A stretch of DNA of 64,000 nucleotides, from assembly GCF_040549525.1 (NCBI RefSeq), contig NZ_JBEPTM010000005.1, positions 124,001-188,000 of the forward strand, written 5' to 3'. The notes beneath the pieces are model-generated. The model was not told the DNA's origin and did not search any database. It saw only the letters and a list, made by a program, of their open reading frames with translations. The DNA is from Lacisediminihabitans sp040549525 (GTDB lineage Bacteria > Actinomycetota > Actinomycetes > Actinomycetales > Microbacteriaceae). Below are positions 17,119 through 25,151 of this stretch, piece after piece; within the stretch, counting starts at the first letter, position 1, and each line of letters begins with the position of its first letter. The translations under genes and the position numbers were made by a program.

Positions 17119-18287
17119 TAGCCATCGACTCGAGCACGATCGCCCTGGTCGAGGGCCTTGTTTTCATGACCACCGGCGTAACTTTCATCTTGACAACTGT
17201 GATGGGGCGCGCAAACGCCGTCGGTAGAGTGTGGAGCGCAGCGTTTGCCCTGGGAATCCTCTCCGTGATTTGTTTCGCGGTGACCGGATTCTCTACCGAC
17301 AGCCTCCGTATGATCAACGCAATCGGCTGCGCTGCGCTCGCCGCAGCACTCTGCGTGCTCTGGAGCGGATGCCGCGTTGCCAACCAACACCGCCCGCTCT
17401 CCTGGGTGGCAGCGATCGCCGGGGCCTTCGCCGGGAGTGTCGTCTACTTCGACGATGCGAGCCTCGGCACCTGGGCCGGCTCTTTGCCATTCTTTAGCCT
17501 GATCGCGGTCCTTACCGCACTTTCCGCCGTCGAGAGCGTTCGTGGCCGATTGCTCCGGGACATTAACGCCTCGGCTCTCACCATTGTGTTCGCACTAGCT
17601 GCGGTCTATTACGCCGTGCGCGCGTGTATCGTCGCTATCTTCGGCACGCAGTCGTCGATCTTTCTCGTCTGGTTCGGCACCTCGACAACCGGACTGGTCA
17701 TCATCGTGCTCATTCTGGTTGCCGGTATCAGTATGACTGCGCTTCGCAATACACTCCCCGAGGGGGCCATCGATGTCCCCGCGGGCGATTCGGGGATCCC
17801 CGGAGTGGCCACCCTCGGGTTGTTCGAGCATCAGCTTCACGACTGGCTTCGGCAGGGGCGAATCCTTCGAATCCCGCTCATGATCATGTTGCTCGACGTT
17901 GACGACCTGGCCCACCTCAATCGGGTTTTTGGCCACGAGTTCGGTGATATCGCCATCCGTGCGGTCGGTCGCTCAGCCTGTGAGAATGCGCCGCTCGGTT
18001 CGATCGTTGGCCGCCTGTCGTCGCGGCGCTTCGCTGTGTTGTCGACCGCACCATCTCATGTTGACCCGCGCAAGGTTGCGGAACAACTTCAGAATGCGTT
18101 GGTCGAATCTCCTATTGACACAGTGACAGGTATCCGTGCTGTCGCGACGATCGGTGTCGCAACCACGGCGGCGATCGGCTACCAACCCGCGGGCCTGCTC
18201 GCCGCTGCCGCTCGCGCACTCGATGCGGCCAGGGCAGCAGGCAGTGGCGAAATCATGCTCGACCGGGCTGCTCAACCGGCCGAATGA
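17115..18287 (+). CDS. Seven- to eight-helix membrane protein with degenerate GGDEF domain
   Basis: 390 residues. About residues 8-210 are hydrophobic helices; the cytoplasmic part (240-385) has the GGDEF fold: LLDVDDLAHLNRVFGHEFGD matches the metal- and guanine-binding half of diguanylate cyclases. The catalytic signature is lost: where GRLGGDEFAVL is expected the protein has GRLSSRRFAVL (300-309), so the metal-binding acids are replaced by arginines. It is therefore probably not a cyclase and may bind nucleotide or act as a scaffold. It is coupled to the upstream kinase by a 4-bp overlap, suggesting shared signalling. The family of the membrane part is not recognised. Confidence 0.75.
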   Translation: MIAIDSSTIALVEGLVFMTTGVTFILTTVMGRANAVGRVWSAAFALGILSVICFAVTGFSTDSLRMINAIGCAALAAALCVLWSGCRVANQHRPLSWVAAIAGAFAGSVVYFDDASLGTWAGSLPFFSLIAVLTALSAVESVRGRLLRDINASALTIVFALAAVYYAVRACIVAIFGTQSSIFLVWFGTSTTGLVIIVLILVAGISMTALRNTLPEGAIDVPAGDSGIPGVATLGLFEHQLHDWLRQGRILRIPLMIMLLDVDDLAHLNRVFGHEFGDIAIRAVGRSACENAPLGSIVGRLSSRRFAVLSTAPSHVDPRKVAEQLQNALVESPIDTVTGIRAVATIGVATTAAIGYQPAGLLAAAARALDAARAAGSGEIMLDRAAQPAE

Positions 18288-18293
18288 TCCGAA

Positions 18294-18321
18294 GCCCGAT
18301 TCGCTACCCGCGTCATCGGGC
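18294..18321. terminator. Possible hairpin between convergent genes
   Basis: GCCCGAT (18294-18300) and ATCGGGC (18315-18321) form a perfect 7-bp stem with a 14-nt loop, between the convergent GGDEF-like and lipoprotein genes and overlapping the latter's last codons. There is no U-tract, so termination function is uncertain. Confidence 0.3.
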
Positions 18322-18927
18322 GATAGCGATGGTGAGCGTGTCGGTCGCGGTCTGCTTGGCGTACTGAACCGAGGTCGGGGTAGTTTGCAGAAGCAGCTCG
18401 TACGTGAGGTCCAGAGTGACCGAGGTCGCTTTCGGATCAAGCGCGGGCAGCACAAAAGTCTGGCTATAGCTGTACGGTGATTTGATGAGGTACCCGGGGG
18501 AAATACTGGCCTGGTCCGACAGCGTGGCTGGCGAAGGGAGGGCCTTGCTCCCTGCCATGACAGCCACGACTGCGCTCACCTTGGAGAGGTAAACCTGCTG
18601 GCCGTCGTCCGGTGTTAGCGCGCCTGTGAGCGAAAAACTCAACGGCTTGTTCGCACCGGCCGTCCACGACTTCATCGCGAGGTCCGACCAGTAGTCCACG
18701 GTGACACCGATGGTTCCCGCCTCGAGGAGACGGCGAGTCGATCCCGATGCGAGATCATTTTTGATCATCGTGATGGTTCCGCTTGGAGAGGGTTTCGGAG
18801 TCCCGCCGGCTCCAGCCTTCTCCCACGGAGGTGTGCCGCAGGCAGTCAAGGAAAGCAAAAGAAGGGATGTGGCAATCACCACAGCCGGTTTTATCCTCTT
18901 ACGGGTGTACTTGGAACGCCTATGCAT
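18313..18927 (-). CDS. Putative lipoprotein of unknown function
   Basis: 204 residues, not recognised. The N-terminus is a lipoprotein signal: basic MHRRSKYTRKRIK, a hydrophobic run, then LTAC with the lipid-carrying cysteine near residue 30. A short proline- and glycine-rich linker follows, then a beta-rich soluble domain of about 150 residues lacking cysteines. ATG 18927 follows a GAGGGGG ribosome site. It lies between the degenerate GGDEF protein and a membrane glycosyltransferase, so an envelope role in the same polysaccharide pathway is a reasonable guess but is only contextual. Confidence 0.75.
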   Translation of the reverse strand: MHRRSKYTRKRIKPAVVIATSLLLLSLTACGTPPWEKAGAGGTPKPSPSGTITMIKNDLASGSTRRLLEAGTIGVTVDYWSDLAMKSWTAGANKPLSFSLTGALTPDDGQQVYLSKVSAVVAVMAGSKALPSPATLSDQASISPGYLIKSPYSYSQTFVLPALDPKATSVTLDLTYELLLQTTPTSVQYAKQTATDTLTIAIAR

Positions 18928-19110
18928 GATGTTTCCCCCTCAAGAAGACACTACCTCCGCGTCGATTGACCAATTGTCGATCGAGCCCTGATTCTCCACA
19001 ATGCCGCGCGAACGGGGGGTGAGGATATTGGCCGCGGAGTGCAAAGATGGAGAGGTGATCAGATCTGTCCACCCTTGCCAAACGGAAAGCCCGTATCAGA
19101 TCAGGAACGA

Positions 19111-20604
19111 GTGCTCGCAGCCATGACGATCTCTAAGCCGGATTCGCCATCCGAACCAGGCGCGTCGATGGTGCCGTATCGCACGAACTATGTTCAGTAC
19201 TCCGCAGAGGTGTCTCCGCAGGCGATGGACTTCATCGCGAGTGTCGAGAATATCCGGGTTGAGCGTACGACCATCGGCTGTGTCGTTCCCGCTTACAACG
19301 AGGCCGAGTCGATTGCTGAGGTTATCGAATCGCTGCTAGCGCAGACCCGCATGCCGGACGTCATCCACGTCATCGTCAACAACACCACCGACGACACGGT
19401 GAAGATCTCGAGTGAGTACGCCGGCCCGCACACTCGCACAGTCGATAACGTCGAGTACAGCACAGAGGTATACGTCCATGACATCGGCGTCAATCGAGAC
19501 AAGAAAGTCGGAGCGCTCAACTACGGTTTCACACTCGTCGAAGGATGCGATTATCTGCTCGGCGTTGACGGAGACACCACAGCAGCTCCCGACGCCGTCG
19601 CCGCACTCGAAGACGAGATCAATTCTGACACCCGCATCGGTGGCATTTCTGCCATCTTCAGCATCGACGATTCGAAGCAGCACGGACTCATCGCCCCGTT
19701 TCTCATTGCTGGCCAACGCACTCAGTTCGCCGCCTTTAATATGCAGAACATGTTGCGCGGTCGCAATATGGCCGTGCTCGGTGGTCAATTCTCTATTTTT
19801 TCGGTTCGCGCCCTCACGCAGGCCATGATCGACAACCACCAGTCGACCCCGTGGGTGAAGGACAGCGAGGTCGAAGACTCACTCCTCTCGCTTCAGATCA
19901 AGAGCGCCGGCTACCTTACTAAGATCAGCGCGCAGGCGCGAGCGGATGTCGGCGGAATGACCACGCTACGCGGCCTCGATGCGCAACAGGTCAAATGGAA
20001 CTTCGGCGCAATCGAGCTGATGTGGCCCGGCCAACGTGGGGACACGAAGGGCCAACCCCTCCATCCGAATCTCCGTCTTCGCTGGATCGAGAACTTCTCG
20101 ATGGCGATAAACGGGGTCACACGCATCCTCTTCCTTGTTCTACTTGTCGCGTCTCTGTCGATCCATGCGTTCGTGTTCAGCCCGATTTGGCTGATTCCAC
20201 CGGTCGTCGCGGTGCTCCTGAACCTGCGTATTGCCTACTCGATGAAGAATCGCAACTGGAGAGATTTTGTCTTTGCCGGGCTGATTTTCCCCGCGGAGAT
20301 CTATATGATCGTGCGGCTCGGGCACTTTCTCCGGGCCTGGACAAAGTTCCTCAGCCGCAAACAGGTCGACAACTGGGCAGCCCAGGCGAAGGCAGAACGA
20401 GGCTCAGGCAACGCGCACCTCGCCCCCATCTTCATCCTTGTGCTGGCAACCGCAGTGCTGGTGTTCACCTGGTTCCAGGTGTCGAGCGTGGTTCAGTCGT
20501 CGATCCTGTGGATTGCCTGGCCCGTACTTGGTGTAATCACCTTCACGCAAACTCTCACAATGGTTGCGTCACTCCTGCGTCGTCATCGCGGTTACAAAGT
20601 CTGA
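19111..20604 (+). CDS. Processive membrane glycosyltransferase, family GT2 (cellulose/hyaluronan synthase-like)
   Basis: 497 residues. The cytosolic GT-A domain shows CVVPAYNEAES, the donor-site GVDGDTT, the SEVEDS acid motif, and QQVKW in the position of the QxxRW product-binding motif of processive beta-glycosyltransferases. Four to six membrane helices follow in the C-terminal third (ILFLVLLVASLSIHAFVF onward). No PilZ domain is present. GTG 19111 is chosen for AGGA 4 nt upstream; ATG 19123 is a close alternative. Near it are a GH6 glucanase, a kinase, a regulator and a degenerate GGDEF protein, the usual company of cellulose-like exopolysaccharide synthases. The sugar polymerised cannot be told from sequence. 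Confidence 0.85.
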   Translation: MLAAMTISKPDSPSEPGASMVPYRTNYVQYSAEVSPQAMDFIASVENIRVERTTIGCVVPAYNEAESIAEVIESLLAQTRMPDVIHVIVNNTTDDTVKISSEYAGPHTRTVDNVEYSTEVYVHDIGVNRDKKVGALNYGFTLVEGCDYLLGVDGDTTAAPDAVAALEDEINSDTRIGGISAIFSIDDSKQHGLIAPFLIAGQRTQFAAFNMQNMLRGRNMAVLGGQFSIFSVRALTQAMIDNHQSTPWVKDSEVEDSLLSLQIKSAGYLTKISAQARADVGGMTTLRGLDAQQVKWNFGAIELMWPGQRGDTKGQPLHPNLRLRWIENFSMAINGVTRILFLVLLVASLSIHAFVFSPIWLIPPVVAVLLNLRIAYSMKNRNWRDFVFAGLIFPAEIYMIVRLGHFLRAWTKFLSRKQVDNWAAQAKAERGSGNAHLAPIFILVLATAVLVFTWFQVSSVVQSSILWIAWPVLGVITFTQTLTMVASLLRRHRGYKV

Positions 20605-20658
20605 GCGGGGTCGATGGCCTGGGAACCGATCACATGATCAGAGACCAGCGTTAAGAGA

Positions 20659-21657
20659 TCAGATGCTATCGTCGTGGGTCGCGCGATAGCCGACGGCACC
20701 CACAACCTCGATCCAGCGCGGATCGGCCGTGTTCTCACCCAACTTCTTTCGCAGACTGCCGATAAGAACATCGATGGCACGCTTTTCCGCGTCGCTGACG
20801 AAGTGGCTCGTGACGAAACTCTCGCGGCGAAGCAGCAACACCAGATCGGGTTTGGTGCGCACGCGTCGTCCAGACCCCAGCAGTGACGACAGCAGATCGA
20901 ATTCGCTCCGAAGCAGGGGAGTGTCGTGACCGTCGACCTGTACGCTACCGGAACTGGTATTGAGGGTCAGACCGTTGTGCGTGATCCAACCTTGTCGTGT
21001 ATCTTCTACCGGAAGCAGATCACCCTCCAGCTCAGGCTCGACCGCGTCTGCCTCGGCGTGGTTGGGCTCGGCCGGGGCCTTTTCTGCCAGAGTCGGTCGC
21101 ACTGGAGTGGGCTCAGTAAACGAAGTCTCCGCGTTTGTCGGCACAGCACCGTGCACGATCGGTTTTGATATCGGCTCCTGCCGAGCCTGGCCGTGGAGTG
21201 CCGACGAAGTTATCGGAGCGAGCGGAGCATCATCGACAGTGGACACGCTCGGGTTTTCCGCGACGATTGCACGCGGACGTCGCAGAAGAGCCTCGATGCG
21301 GGCCCTGACCTCACGCGGGCGGAATGGTTTCGAGATGTAGTCATCCGCACCGGCACGCAGCCCCTCCAGGATGTCGATCTCGTCTTGAAGGGCAGTGACC
21401 ATCACGATGTATCCATCGCTGAAGGTGCGAATGCGTCGAGCAACCTCGAAACCGTCCATACCCGGCATGTTCACATCGAGTGTCGTAATGATCGGGTTGT
21501 ACTGACGCACCGCCTCGATGCCATCCGGACCGTTGCCGGCGGCGATCACATGGAATCCTGCTTGCGTGAGGATCGCCTCGAGAAGGTGACGAATGTCCAC
21601 CTCGTCCTCGACGATGACGGCCGTACGGCGTTCTTCCCCATTCCCCATATCAGCCAT
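20659..21657 (-). CDS. OmpR-family response regulator with long disordered linker
   Basis: 332 residues. The receiver domain (about 12-128) has the acidic pair VEDE, phospho-acceptor D61 in TTLDVNMPGMDGF, and K110 in SKPFRP. A winged-helix DNA-binding domain covers about 225-328 (TPLLRSEFDLLSSLL to VGYRATHDD). Between them lie about 95 residues rich in Pro, Glu and Ala, far longer than the usual OmpR linker of 5-20. It sits 81 bp downstream of the GH6 gene on the same strand, and is the obvious partner for the kinase at 15430, though on the opposite strand. ATG 21657 lacks a clear ribosome site; ATG 21648 is also possible. Confidence 0.88.
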   Translation of the reverse strand: MADMGNGEERRTAVIVEDEVDIRHLLEAILTQAGFHVIAAGNGPDGIEAVRQYNPIITTLDVNMPGMDGFEVARRIRTFSDGYIVMVTALQDEIDILEGLRAGADDYISKPFRPREVRARIEALLRRPRAIVAENPSVSTVDDAPLAPITSSALHGQARQEPISKPIVHGAVPTNAETSFTEPTPVRPTLAEKAPAEPNHAEADAVEPELEGDLLPVEDTRQGWITHNGLTLNTSSGSVQVDGHDTPLLRSEFDLLSSLLGSGRRVRTKPDLVLLLRRESFVTSHFVSDAEKRAIDVLIGSLRKKLGENTADPRWIEVVGAVGYRATHDDSI

Positions 21658-21738
21658 CGTAGCAATCTGGCGGGGAACCCACGCAGTGCGACGCGAGTCG
21701 ATTGCCCGATCTCGCGGGCGGGTCCTGCGGCTCTGGTC

Positions 21739-22752
21739 TCAGCTACCGAGTCCGAGGAGTTCGAGCGCGCTCTGAGCCCACCATTGGCCAGCGGCGGGGC
21801 CACCATTGCAGGTACCGTCACTCTCACCCGGTGGTTTGATCCACAAATCGCCGTCGTGCGCGTTGTTCGAGTGGTCGATACTCGGGGTGGTACCTATGCG
21901 GCGGCCGGGGGGATTACACCAGTCGCCATTCGACCCGGCGCCGTTGCGGGAGACATCGATGATGTAATGGGCACCACCGGTCAACTTGCTGACGGTGCTA
22001 GCGTAATTGCGCTCGCGCTCGGTGGCGTTGTAGTTCGAGACGTTGGTTGCGAAACCGCGCACCGAGCTGACGCCGGCACGATTCAGGAGATCGGCCATGG
22101 TCGCAGCGGGAAGCCAGTTCGAGTGACCACCATCCAGGTAGACCTCGGGGCTTGTGCCCGAAAACTGGGAGGCGGCGTTGCGCACCTCGATTATTCGAGC
22201 ATCCTGCTCACCGCAACTAGCGCTTTGCGCGAGGGAATCGGGCTCTAAGACCACGATGCTCTTGCTGCCCTCCACACCTTTGGCAATGGCGGCCACCCAC
22301 GCCGGATAGCTCGCTTGATCGAGCCCACCACTCGACTGGCTGCCACAGTCACGATTGGGAATGCCGTACACGACGAAACTCGCGACATCCTTTTTTGCCG
22401 TCGCGTCACGAACGATTCTCGCAACAGAGGTTTCGACGCTGACGGTCGGATACTTCTCGGGCGTGAGCCAGATCGCTGTAGGGGTGTGAGCCAGAGGGGC
22501 GAAGGTTACCGCCACGCTCGGATCAGCCATACTCGCTCGGGCCGCGGAGGAATCTGGATCTACGTACAGTCCCTTGCCGGCAAGAAAGCTCGGAGCAGCA
22601 TTCGAGGCATCGGCCGAGCCGGGTCGAACGGCAGCGCCGGAACCGCCGAATGCCTTGGCCACAAGCACGGTACCGAGGCAGACTACGGCAACGCTCAAAA
22701 GAACTATCGAAAGAGTCAAGGCGGGACGGCGAGGCCTCTCAGAGCGACTCAT
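21739..22752 (-). CDS. Membrane-anchored glycoside hydrolase family 6 (endoglucanase/cellobiohydrolase)
   Basis: 337 residues: basic N-terminus, one membrane anchor or signal (about 12-35), then a single GH6 domain. GH6 hallmarks are all visible: VVYGIPNRDCG (127-136), VVLEPDSLA with catalytic acid D172, YLDGGHSNW (205-213), RGFATNVSNYN (232-242), DVSRNG (266-271) and IKPPGESDG (305-313). No carbohydrate-binding module. GH6 enzymes cleave beta-1,4-glucan. A lone anchored copy beside a GT2 synthase fits a processing glucanase, as GH6 enzymes do in Streptomyces cellulose-like synthesis loci, rather than biomass degradation. AGAGGA precedes ATG 22752. bioY lies 57 bp upstream and the regulator 81 bp downstream on the same strand. 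Confidence 0.92.
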   Translation of the reverse strand: MSRSERPRRPALTLSIVLLSVAVVCLGTVLVAKAFGGSGAAVRPGSADASNAAPSFLAGKGLYVDPDSSAARASMADPSVAVTFAPLAHTPTAIWLTPEKYPTVSVETSVARIVRDATAKKDVASFVVYGIPNRDCGSQSSGGLDQASYPAWVAAIAKGVEGSKSIVVLEPDSLAQSASCGEQDARIIEVRNAASQFSGTSPEVYLDGGHSNWLPAATMADLLNRAGVSSVRGFATNVSNYNATERERNYASTVSKLTGGAHYIIDVSRNGAGSNGDWCNPPGRRIGTTPSIDHSNNAHDGDLWIKPPGESDGTCNGGPAAGQWWAQSALELLGLGS

Positions 22753-22809
22753 GGAATCCTCTGTGGAATTAATGACATAGGGAGCTCAGATGCAGGACGG
22801 TACGACGAG

Positions 22810-23418
22810 TCAGCGATGGTGGGGCTTAGCGGAATCGGAGCGTGTGATCCCGAACCAAGCCAGTCGGATGAACCCTGCGGCCAAGAGCGCCTTGACAATC
22901 CCACCGAGCACGAAGGGGTACAGACCTGCCGCGAGAGTCTGTTCAAGGTTGAGACCGAGCGAGAATGCTAACCACGGGAGTCCAATGGCGAAGGTGACCA
23001 GGGTACCGGCGGCGAACGAGGCGATAGCACCGATGATGCGATGATCCCAAGCGCGCTGCGCGAGCCATCCTGTGAGGGCCGCAGCGAAGACGAAACCGAC
23101 GATATAGCCTCCGGTTGGGCCGGCGACAACGCCTAAGCCGTGTGTCGCATCGCTGAAAACCGGCAAACCGATGATTCCGAGCACCGCGTACAGCAACATC
23201 GCGATCGAACCACGCGCGGCACCTAAGGTACTTCCCACGACCAGAACGGCAAGGGTTTGCCCGGTGATCGGAACGGGCCACAGCGGCACGGCGAGCTGGG
23301 CTGCGACAGCGGTAAGGACTGCTCCCGCCACAATGAGCACCACATCTGTAGCGATACCGCGGGTGAAGACACGATCGGCAAGAGTGGAGCGGCCGGTGGC
23401 CAGCGTGAGGGTGCTCAT
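22810..23418 (-). CDS. bioY: Biotin transporter substrate-binding subunit BioY
   Basis: S-component of an ECF-type vitamin transporter, or a stand-alone biotin carrier. The 202-residue protein has six hydrophobic helices, the loop motif PVPITGQTLAVLVVG, and GPTGGYIVGF, both diagnostic of BioY. The ATPase and transmembrane partners (BioM, BioN) are not adjacent, so it either works alone or borrows a shared ECF module. ATG 23418 has AAGGAG about 6 nt upstream. No BirA- or BioQ-type operator is recognised in the 111 bp separating it from the divergent ABC-F gene. Confidence 0.93.
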   Translation of the reverse strand: MSTLTLATGRSTLADRVFTRGIATDVVLIVAGAVLTAVAAQLAVPLWPVPITGQTLAVLVVGSTLGAARGSIAMLLYAVLGIIGLPVFSDATHGLGVVAGPTGGYIVGFVFAAALTGWLAQRAWDHRIIGAIASFAAGTLVTFAIGLPWLAFSLGLNLEQTLAAGLYPFVLGGIVKALLAAGFIRLAWFGITRSDSAKPHHR

Positions 23419-23465
23419 TCGTTCTCCTTGTGCAACAGGGGGAATAGACCGACAGGCCCACGTTT

Positions 23466-23471
23466 TATACT
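23466..23471 (+). promoter_or_regulatory. Possible -10 TATACT for the ABC-F gene
   Basis: TATACT lies 58 nt before the GTG start at 23530. The -35 region is not clear. On the minus strand overlapping sequence could read TATAAA for bioY, so this may be a bidirectional promoter spot. Confidence 0.35.
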
Positions 23472-23529
23472 AGAGGCCTCTCCCTCCCTCCCGTCGTCGT
23501 CAGATGACACAAACAATTGGACTTTGCCT

Positions 23530-25128
23530 GTGCTCAGCGTGCACGACCTCGAACTGCGTGTTGGCGCACGCATGCTCATGGAGGACGTCACCTTCAGAGT
23601 CGAACGCGGAGACAAGATCGGCCTGGTGGGCCGAAACGGAGCGGGCAAGACGACGCTGACGAAGGTGCTCGCCGGCGAGGAACTCGCCACCGGCGGCACC
23701 ATCGATTCGACGGGTGAGATCGGCTACCTGCCGCAGGATCCGCGATCCGGCAACCCGGAGGATCTCGCCCGCACCCGCATCCTCGATGCCCGCGGCCTCG
23801 GCCAGCTGGTGATCGGCATGGAGAAGACCGCGCTCGAGATGGGCGACTCCGACGAGAAGGTCGCCGCCAAGGCGATGAAGCAGTACGGCGAACTCCAGGA
23901 CCGCTTCATGGCGCTCGGTGGATACGCGGCAGAGGCCGAGGCGGCATCGATCGCCAGCAACCTCAGCCTGCCCGACCGCATCCTCGACCAGCCACTGTCG
24001 ACTCTCTCCGGTGGCCAGCGTCGCCGCATCGAACTGGCCCGCATCCTGTTCTCCGGGGCGGACACCATGCTTCTCGACGAACCGACGAACCACCTCGACG
24101 CCGACTCGGTCACCTGGCTGCGCGAGTTCCTCAAGAACTTCCAGGGCGGACTGATCGTGATCAGCCACGATGTCGAGCTCGTGGAGGACACCGTCAACCG
24201 GGTCTTCTATCTCGATGCCAACCGCCAGGTCATCGATATCTACAACATGAGCTGGAAGAACTACCAGCGCCAGCGTGCCGCCGACGAGGAACGTCGCAAG
24301 AAGGAACGCGTCAACGTGGAGAAGAAGGCCGGGGTCCTGCAGATGCAGGCGGCCAAGTTCGGAGCGAAGGCCTCCAAGGCCGCCGCCGCCCACCAGATGG
24401 TGCGCCGCGCGGAGAAGATGCTGTCGGGGCTCGACGAGGTGCGTGCCGTCGACCGGGTCGCCAAGCTGCGTTTCCCCGATCCGGCGCCCTGCGGACGCAC
24501 GCCGCTCATGGCATCCAATCTCTCCAAGAGTTACGGCTCGCTCGAGATCTTCACCGCGGTGGACCTGGCCATCGACCGCGGATCGAAGGTGGTGATCCTC
24601 GGCTTCAACGGCGCCGGCAAGACCACCCTGCTTCGAATTCTCGCGAGCGTCGACCAGCCGGACACCGGCCAGCTCGAGCCCGGTCACGGCCTGCGCATCG
24701 GCTACTACGCGCAGGAACACGAGACCATCGATGTGAAGCGCACCGTCTTGCAGAACATGGTGTCCTCCTCACCGAACATCACCGAGACCGAGGCCCGTCG
24801 CGTCCTCGGCTCCTTCCTGTTCTCGGGGGACGACGCCACCAAGCTCGCCGGCGTGCTCTCCGGCGGCGAGAAAACCCGTCTCGCCCTCGCGATGATCGTG
24901 GTGTCCGGCGCGAACGTGCTGCTGCTCGACGAACCGACCAACAACCTCGACCCGGCCAGTCGGCTCGAGATCCTGGATGCCTTGGCGAACTACTCGGGCG
25001 CCGTGGTGCTCGTGAGCCACGACGAGGGAGCCGTCGAGGCCCTGAACCCCGAACGCGTGCTCATCCTGCCCGACGGCACAGAGGACCTCTGGAATCGGGA
25101 CTACGCCGACCTGGTGGCACTCGCCTGA
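23530..25128 (+). CDS. ABC-F family ATP-binding protein
   Basis: 532 residues with two ABC ATPase domains and no membrane helices. Domain 1 has Walker A GRNGAGKTT near residue 35 and signature LSGGQRRRIELARILF; domain 2 has GFNGAGKTTLLRI near 360 and LSGGEKTRLALAMIV. Both Walker B regions read LLLDEPTN. The domains are joined by a charged linker (SWKNYQRQRAADEERRKKE onward), the ABC-F trait. Such proteins act on ribosomes, as translation factors or antibiotic protection proteins; which applies cannot be told. Start GTG 23530 gives the usual LSVHDLELRVGAR opening; TTG 23524 is the alternative. No clear ribosome site. Confidence 0.9.
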   Translation: MLSVHDLELRVGARMLMEDVTFRVERGDKIGLVGRNGAGKTTLTKVLAGEELATGGTIDSTGEIGYLPQDPRSGNPEDLARTRILDARGLGQLVIGMEKTALEMGDSDEKVAAKAMKQYGELQDRFMALGGYAAEAEAASIASNLSLPDRILDQPLSTLSGGQRRRIELARILFSGADTMLLDEPTNHLDADSVTWLREFLKNFQGGLIVISHDVELVEDTVNRVFYLDANRQVIDIYNMSWKNYQRQRAADEERRKKERVNVEKKAGVLQMQAAKFGAKASKAAAAHQMVRRAEKMLSGLDEVRAVDRVAKLRFPDPAPCGRTPLMASNLSKSYGSLEIFTAVDLAIDRGSKVVILGFNGAGKTTLLRILASVDQPDTGQLEPGHGLRIGYYAQEHETIDVKRTVLQNMVSSSPNITETEARRVLGSFLFSGDDATKLAGVLSGGEKTRLALAMIVVSGANVLLLDEPTNNLDPASRLEILDALANYSGAVVLVSHDEGAVEALNPERVLILPDGTEDLWNRDYADLVALA

Positions 25129-25151
25129 ATTCTCGCGGCGCGGGGGATCGC

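Noticed and set aside
17115..18287. Active diguanylate cyclase
   Set aside because: The GGDEF signature is SSRRF, lacking the metal-binding acids.
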